From Bradyrhizobium agreste (GTDB lineage Bacteria > Pseudomonadota > Alphaproteobacteria > Rhizobiales > Xanthobacteraceae), in assembly GCF_016031625.1 (NCBI RefSeq), contig NZ_JACCHP010000006.1:124001-188000 (forward strand): a stretch of DNA of 64,000 nt. Direction: 5' to 3'. This document shows, in pieces, positions 59,544 to 64,000 of the stretch; position 1 is the stretch's first letter, and every line of letters starts with the position of its first letter. The position numbers and the translations under genes were made by a program. The notes under the pieces were generated by a model, which was given only the letters and a program-made list of their open reading frames with translations, searched no databases and had not been told where the DNA came from.

Positions 59544-60206
59544 ATGGCTGCGCTGAAACTCGCGATCGGCAACAAGAACTACTCGTCATGGTCGATGCGG
59601 CCCTGGCTCGCGCTCCGCGCCAACGACATCCCGTTCGTGGAGACGCTGATCCCGCTCTACACCGACGATCCCGCCGACAAGGAGCAGATCCTGTCCTTCA
59701 GCCGCGCCGGCAAGGTGCCCGTGCTGGTCGACGGCGACATCACGGTGTGGGATTCGCTCGCCATCATCGAATATATCGCCGAGCGCTACCCGGAGAAGAA
59801 GCTGTGGCCCGACGATGTCGCGGCGCGCGCGCATGCCCGCTCGGTGTGCGCCGAGATGCATTCCGGATTCGTGCCGCTGCGCAACGAATGCGGCATGAAC
59901 CTGCATCGGCCGATCCGCCCCGTGGCGCTGTCGGCGGACGCCAAGGCCAACGTCGCGCGCATCGAGGAGATCTGGCGCGAGTGCCGTACCCGCTATGGCG
60001 CGAAGGGGCCGTTCCTGTTCGGCCGCTTCGGTGCCGCGGACGCCATGTACGCCCCGGTCGTGCACCGCTTCCGCACCTATGCGATCGAGGTGGCGCCGGA
60101 CACCATGGCCTACATGGAGACGATGATGGCGCTGCCGGCGTTCCAGGAATGGACGCGCGACGGGCTGGCCGAAACGCTGGTCATTGCCAAGTTCGAGGAC
60201 GCCTGA
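59544..60206 (+). CDS. Glutathione S-transferase family protein
   Basis: 220 residues. Thioredoxin-like N-terminal domain with LAIGNKNYSSWSMRPWLALR (Ser at the glutathione site), GKVPVLVDGDITVWDSLAII, and helical C-terminal domain. The pattern is that of YfcF/zeta-like bacterial GSTs. The start ATG at 59544 has GAAGGA upstream. Confidence 0.9.
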   Translation: MAALKLAIGNKNYSSWSMRPWLALRANDIPFVETLIPLYTDDPADKEQILSFSRAGKVPVLVDGDITVWDSLAIIEYIAERYPEKKLWPDDVAARAHARSVCAEMHSGFVPLRNECGMNLHRPIRPVALSADAKANVARIEEIWRECRTRYGAKGPFLFGRFGAADAMYAPVVHRFRTYAIEVAPDTMAYMETMMALPAFQEWTRDGLAETLVIAKFEDA

Positions 60207-60509
60207 TCGGAAGGACTGACGGCAGCGGCCGGCCGCGCGCCCGGCCAGCGGCCCCCGGGGCCCGCGATGGGGGGCCGTGAGATCGGGGGAGCTGCGACAC
60301 CACCTGCGACCGGCGCGGGCGAATGAGCCCCTCCGCCGGTATCATCGGCCCGCCGGCTGTCCCCCTATCGCTCTGAAATGGCTGCAAAATTCGAGCGCAT
60401 GCCATGCCGGCATGGCGCTGGCCAAAACGGCGCGACGCGTGCTATACAGCGGCCCGGGTTTCCGGCCGGCCATCGCAGTGGGACACTGGGCGAGGCCGGC
60501 GCTGTTTGA
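60207..60509. other. Gene-free stretch
   Basis: 303 bases after the GST gene. The first ~70 bases are very G/C-rich with short complementary runs (GGCCGGCCGCGCGCCCGGCC) that could end transcription, but there is no T-run. Nothing else is assignable. Confidence 0.35.
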
Positions 60510-60716
60510 GTGATGGAGAGGGTGTTGAAGCACAAATTCCCCGTGGGAACGCGCGTCCTGTTCACGGCCAGCAATGTCGCGCGTCCGGCCGCGAGCGGCG
60601 CGTATGAGGTCATCCGTCTGCTTCCGACCGAAGGCGACGACTGCCAGTACCGGATCAAAAGCTCGACCGAAGCCTTCGAGCGCGTTGCCAAGGAAAGCCA
60701 GCTCGCGCTCTCCTGA
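60510..60716 (+). CDS. Hypothetical protein, 68 residues
   Basis: MMERVLKHKFPVGTRVLFTA then a beta-rich pattern (YEVIRLLPTEGDDCQYRIKS), resembling the small SH3-like conserved hypothetical proteins of rhizobia. The start may be the second Met at 60513. Function unknown. Confidence 0.75.
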   Translation: MMERVLKHKFPVGTRVLFTASNVARPAASGAYEVIRLLPTEGDDCQYRIKSSTEAFERVAKESQLALS

Positions 60717-60873
60717 ACGCTGACGCCGTCAGCGCATAGGTGCCTCCCGGGAATTGTGTTCTGCCGCCGTCAAAAGGCCCGCTTCACCCTCACAACGTGA
60801 GTGGTGGGGCAGTTGCCGACTCGCGGTGCTCGCTTGACCATCCGCTCTTTGCTCGCGTGAGGGGACGTCGCGC

Positions 60874-61875
60874 ATGAACTGGGCATGGGCCACTTCGCTC
60901 GACCAAATCTGGCGTTCGCCGGCCTTCCCGATGTGGATGACGCTGGCGGCTGCCGGATTCTTCGGGCTTATCCTGCTGATCGCGCTGTTGCGCGCCGACA
61001 GATCGGTCGCGAACGGGGCGCTGACCGTCATTACCCTGCTATCCATCGCGATCGCCGGCGCAGCCACGATGCGTCTCTATGCACCGGACGCGCCGTCCGC
61101 TCCGGCCGAGGCGCGCGCGCAAGCTGTGGTGAGCGCGAGCCTGCCTGCGCTGTCCTGTCTCGACGATCTCGCCGGCGATGTCGTCGCCGCCGGCTGCGAG
61201 AAGGCGCTGTTCGGCGCGCCTGATGCTGCGGCTGCGGCGGTCTCCTCCACGGCCGTCAGGATCGACCGGCTGACCGCGCTCGGAGATGTCGCCACGGCGG
61301 AGAAGAGCCTGACCTTGGACATGAAGGTGCTGCGCAAATCGCTCGAGCGCGATCGCTACGGCCTCGTTGCGCATGTGCTGGTGGCACGCGACGGCTGCAC
61401 GCAGTTCGATTGCGCCGCGTTCCGCTCGCTGACCGACCAGCAGCAGGTCGCGGCCAACATGGACTCCCATCTCTACGAGACGCTGGTCGCGCGCTATGCG
61501 CCGACCTGGAACGCACCCGCAGCAGCGCCGGCGATGCCGGCGAACGCCGCGCTCGCCGGATTGCCGCCGTCGTTGCCGACGGGCAGGCCGACCAATGCCG
61601 AGTTCCCGAGCGCGTCCTCGACACCGCCGGTAAGCATCATGAATCCGGAGCCGTCCACGGCGGCGACGCGCCAGGCGGCGCCGGCCGCAAATGCGGCGGC
61701 GGCACCGCGTGCGCCGGCCGCGGCCTCCGCACAGGCCGCAGCGCCGCCGGCATCAAGCCCGCCGGCTGCGAAGAAGCCGCCGGCCCAAAAGGCTGCGCGT
61801 GCGCCTGTGGCGCCGGTTCCGCTCGCGCCGCCGCCGGCCTCGACCGCTGCTCCCGCGCCTGCGGATAACGAGTAG
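60874..61875 (+). CDS. Hypothetical membrane-anchored protein with Ala/Pro-rich tail
   Basis: 333 residues. Two N-terminal membrane helices (MWMTLAAAGFFGLILLIALL and TVITLLSIAIAGAATM), a globular middle with four cysteines (LSCLDDLAGDVVAAGCEKAL and DGCTQFDCAAF), and a C-terminal Ala/Pro/Lys low-complexity tail of ~120 residues. The cysteines could form disulfides outside the membrane. No family recognised. Confidence 0.75.
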   Translation: MNWAWATSLDQIWRSPAFPMWMTLAAAGFFGLILLIALLRADRSVANGALTVITLLSIAIAGAATMRLYAPDAPSAPAEARAQAVVSASLPALSCLDDLAGDVVAAGCEKALFGAPDAAAAAVSSTAVRIDRLTALGDVATAEKSLTLDMKVLRKSLERDRYGLVAHVLVARDGCTQFDCAAFRSLTDQQQVAANMDSHLYETLVARYAPTWNAPAAAPAMPANAALAGLPPSLPTGRPTNAEFPSASSTPPVSIMNPEPSTAATRQAAPAANAAAAPRAPAAASAQAAAPPASSPPAAKKPPAQKAARAPVAPVPLAPPPASTAAPAPADNE

Positions 61876-61917
61876 ATCGGCATTCCAAATGCGCCGCTGC
61901 CCGGCTAATGCTTGGGC

Positions 61918-62358
61918 ATGCCACTCCATCTGATCAAGCTCGCCGTCGGCTGCGACTCCGTCAAGGAATTGAAGGAGTGGGTGGCCGAACGGATGCAGAC
62001 CGCCAAGAAGAAGGGTCTGCCGCAACATCACATCCACATCACCCGCATGGTGCCCAAGCGCGATGCCGAGATCCTCGCCGGCGGTTCGCTCTACTGGGTG
62101 ATCAAGGGCGAGATCGCCGCGCGCGAAAAGATCATCGGCATCGAGCCGTTCCGCGACAAGGACGGCATCGGGCGCTGCCGCATCGTGATGCAGCCGAAGG
62201 TGATCTCGGTCTCGCCGCGGCCGATGCGACCGTTCCAGGGCTGGCGCTATCTGACCGACGATTCCGCGCCGGCCGATCTCGGCAAGTCTGCGGCCGGCTC
62301 GATTGCGGCAATGCCGGAGCCGATGCGGCGCGAGCTGCGTGACCTCGGGCTACTCTAA
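61918..62358 (+). CDS. DUF1489-family protein
   Basis: 146 residues from the ATG at 61918 (TTG 61912 is an alternative). [46 protein letters not shown] and [17 protein letters not shown] are the conserved blocks of this alphaproteobacterial family of unknown function. Its stop overlaps the panC stop tail to tail by 4 bases. Confidence 0.88.
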   Translation: MPLHLIKLAVGCDSVKELKEWVAERMQTAKKKGLPQHHIHITRMVPKRDAEILAGGSLYWVIKGEIAAREKIIGIEPFRDKDGIGRCRIVMQPKVISVSPRPMRPFQGWRYLTDDSAPADLGKSAAGSIAAMPEPMRRELRDLGLL

Positions 62359-63206
62359 ACCGCGATATTGTCGATCAGCCTGACGGTGCCGAGCTTGGCG
62401 GCGACCAGGATCCGCAAGCGGCCGTCCTTGCGCGATGTGACCGGTGCCAACGTCTCGGCGTGGCGCAGCTCGAAATAGTCGAGGGCAAAGCCGGCGGCCT
62501 TGATCATCTCGGCGCCCCCCGCCATCGCCGGCGCGATCGCATCGCCCGCACGGATGCGCCCGGCGCTCTCTTTCATGGCGCGGTAGAGGACGGGGGCGGT
62601 CTGGCGCTCCTCGGGCGAGAGGTAGACGTTGCGCGAGGACATCGCGAGTCCGTCGCGCTCGCGCACGGTGCGGGAGCCGATCACGTTGACGCCGAGGTCG
62701 AGGTCGCGCGCCATCTGCGTCACCACCCGCAATTGCTGGAAATCCTTTTCGCCGAAGATTGCGACATCCGGCCGGCACTGCGTGAACAGCTTGCCGACGA
62801 CCGTGGCGACGCCGCCGAAGAAGTGCGGGCGGAAGCGGTCCTCGAGGCCGGCGAGCGCCGGCCCCTCCGGCACGATGCGGGTGGCAAAGCCATCCGGATA
62901 CATGGCCGCGACGCCCGGGTGCCAGACGATATCGACGTCCTCGGCCGCGAGCTTGGCGATGTCGGCCCTCCAGGTGCGCGGATAGGCACCGAAATCCTCG
63001 GTCGGGGCGAACTGGGTCGGGTTGACGAAGATCGACACCACGACGCGGCTGGCGCGCCGCTTGGCGAGGCGAACCAGCGACACATGCCCGTCATGGAGCG
63101 CCCCCATGGTCGGGACCAGCGCGATCGTGGCCTTTCGCTTGCGGAGATTGTCGACGGCGCGTCGCAGGGCGGGGACCGTGCGGGCGATCAATGGGCTTGC
63201 TGACAT
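62355..63206 (-). CDS. panC: Pantoate--beta-alanine ligase
   Basis: 283 residues. Cytidylyltransferase-like HIGH motif in [16 protein letters not shown] near residue 32-41, [20 protein letters not shown] and the KMSKS-like [12 protein letters not shown]. Complete and normal length. It makes pantothenate for CoA synthesis. It is divergent from mipZ. Confidence 0.96.
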   Translation of the reverse strand: MSASPLIARTVPALRRAVDNLRKRKATIALVPTMGALHDGHVSLVRLAKRRASRVVVSIFVNPTQFAPTEDFGAYPRTWRADIAKLAAEDVDIVWHPGVAAMYPDGFATRIVPEGPALAGLEDRFRPHFFGGVATVVGKLFTQCRPDVAIFGEKDFQQLRVVTQMARDLDLGVNVIGSRTVRERDGLAMSSRNVYLSPEERQTAPVLYRAMKESAGRIRAGDAIAPAMAGGAEMIKAAGFALDYFELRHAETLAPVTSRKDGRLRILVAAKLGTVRLIDNIAV

Positions 63207-63455
63207 CGGGACTCGACGATTGGAAAGCAGCGCAGGTGCGGGCGTCGCGCCCGGCCGGCTAACCTTAACAAGCGGAGATCATGGACGCCATGCATCCGGA
63301 TGCGGCACAGCATCCCGCGCAATTACAGACGAAAGACGGCGCCGCGATTCATCGCGAGGAACGGCGCATTGCAATTTGCATCACCTGTCACGCATTTCAC
63401 TTGACCGCTGACGCTGTCAACTCGAAGATATTCGCAAGGGGTGTTGAGGATCGCC

Positions 63456-64000
63456 ATGCTTGTGCAGGCTAGCCAAGGCCAATCCGGCTCGGCGCATGTG
63501 GTTGTGCTCGGCAATGAGAAGGGCGGCTCCGGCAAATCGACCACCGCCTTGCACATCGCCGTTGCACTTCTGAAGGCCGGCCAGCGCGTCGCCACCATCG
63601 ACCTCGACTGCCGCCAGCAGAGCTTCACGCGCTACATCAGCAACCGGTCGGCATGGGCGCAACGTACCAAGCTCGATCTCGAGCTTCCGGTGCATCGCTG
63701 CATCAAGCTCGGCGAGACCATGCAGATTGCCGAGAACGAGAATTCCGAGTTCCAGCAGTTCATGGAAGCCGTCTCCGCGGTCGAGAGCAGGTTCGACTTC
63801 ATCGTCATCGATACGCCCGGCACCGACAGCTATCTGATGCGGCTCGCACATTCGATGGCCGACACCCTGGTCACGCCAATCAACGACAGCTTCCTCGATT
63901 TCGACGTGCTCGGCACCGTCGATCCCGCGACTTACGCGGTGACGGGCGAGAGCCATTACGCCGAGATGGTGCGTGACGTCAGGCGCAAGCGCCGGCAGCT
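63456..64000 (+). CDS. mipZ: Division plane positioning ATPase MipZ (truncated by the window edge)
   Basis: The ATG at 63456 opens a frame that continues past 64000, giving 181 visible residues. ParA-type deviant Walker A NEKGGSGKSTTA, then IDLDCRQQSFTRYI, FIVIDTPGTDSYLMRLA and the MipZ-specific TLVTPINDSFLDFDVLG. MipZ forms a gradient from the chromosome poles and blocks FtsZ assembly away from midcell in alphaproteobacteria. The position next to panC is typical of Bradyrhizobium-like genomes. Confidence 0.93.
   Translation, partial: MLVQASQGQSGSAHVVVLGNEKGGSGKSTTALHIAVALLKAGQRVATIDLDCRQQSFTRYISNRSAWAQRTKLDLELPVHRCIKLGETMQIAENENSEFQQFMEAVSAVESRFDFIVIDTPGTDSYLMRLAHSMADTLVTPINDSFLDFDVLGTVDPATYAVTGESHYAEMVRDVRRKRRQ

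Noticed and set aside
1..64000. tRNA, rRNA, insertion sequences with transposase, prophage genes
   Set aside because: None recognised on reading both strands; no transposase DDE motifs or integrase were found in the translated frames.

Overview
The window reads as a chromosomal segment of a high-GC alphaproteobacterium of the Bradyrhizobium type. Pointers are a MipZ division ATPase beside panC, an H-NS/HvrA-like protein, a bacterial transglutaminase-like cysteine proteinase, DUF1489, a CheB-CheR-HWE kinase fusion, a seven-gene caa3-type oxidase operon, and short palindromic dispersed repeats in the intergenic DNA. This placement is inferred from gene content; no ribosomal RNA or tRNA was seen.

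Bases 1-22,100 look like an accessory cell-surface region: lower and patchier GC, AT-rich islands in front of genes, and many small or unassigned ORFs. It opens with a type I secretion ABC exporter and its HlyD-type adaptor, then a LapG-like cysteine protease. A minus-strand polysaccharide set follows (PssD/Alg14-like, PssE/Alg13-like, a Gfo/Idh/MocA oxidoreductase, a TIM-barrel protein). A membrane-anchored PQQ sugar dehydrogenase fused to cytochrome c comes next, then an O-acetylesterase-like protein and a hexapeptide acyltransferase. From 12.9 to 22.1 kb three gene types each occur twice: a tiny Tat-signal Gly-rich exported peptide, a short coiled-coil protein, and a NarL/LuxR-type response regulator. 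The second regulator carries a tail of about 1,040 residues with near-identical 56-residue tandem repeats and an altered phosphoacceptor site. An H-NS-like gene and a Crp-like gene lie among them.

Bases 22,100-39,600 hold respiratory and metabolic genes. These are fdhD with a divergent FdhF/YdeP-type molybdoenzyme, a frameshifted isochorismatase-family gene, a Crp/Fnr regulator divergent from a diheme cytochrome c, and the overlapping caa3 operon (cytochrome c, ctaC, ctaD, ctaE, a membrane protein, ctaG-like, cytochrome c) behind CsbD and DUF305 genes. A GH13 glucosidase / membrane protein / zinc alcohol dehydrogenase operon and a divergent SDR follow.

Bases 39,700-51,500 resemble a stress and signalling island: a single-domain response regulator, a stand-alone CheB, the CheB-CheR-PAS-HWE fusion translationally coupled to a Crp-like regulator, many proteins under 100 residues (including an internal paralogue pair), a coupled flavodoxin-like/thioredoxin-reductase-like pair and a four-helix copper-binding protein.

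Bases 51,500-64,000 are mostly core-like: two paralogous polysaccharide deacetylases, the magnesium transporter MgtE, an XRE regulator, an aldo/keto reductase, a TonB/TolA-like envelope protein, DUF599, a glutathione S-transferase, DUF1489, PanC, and MipZ, which runs off the right edge. Palindromic repeats sit at 55.4-55.7 and 58.4-58.7 kb.
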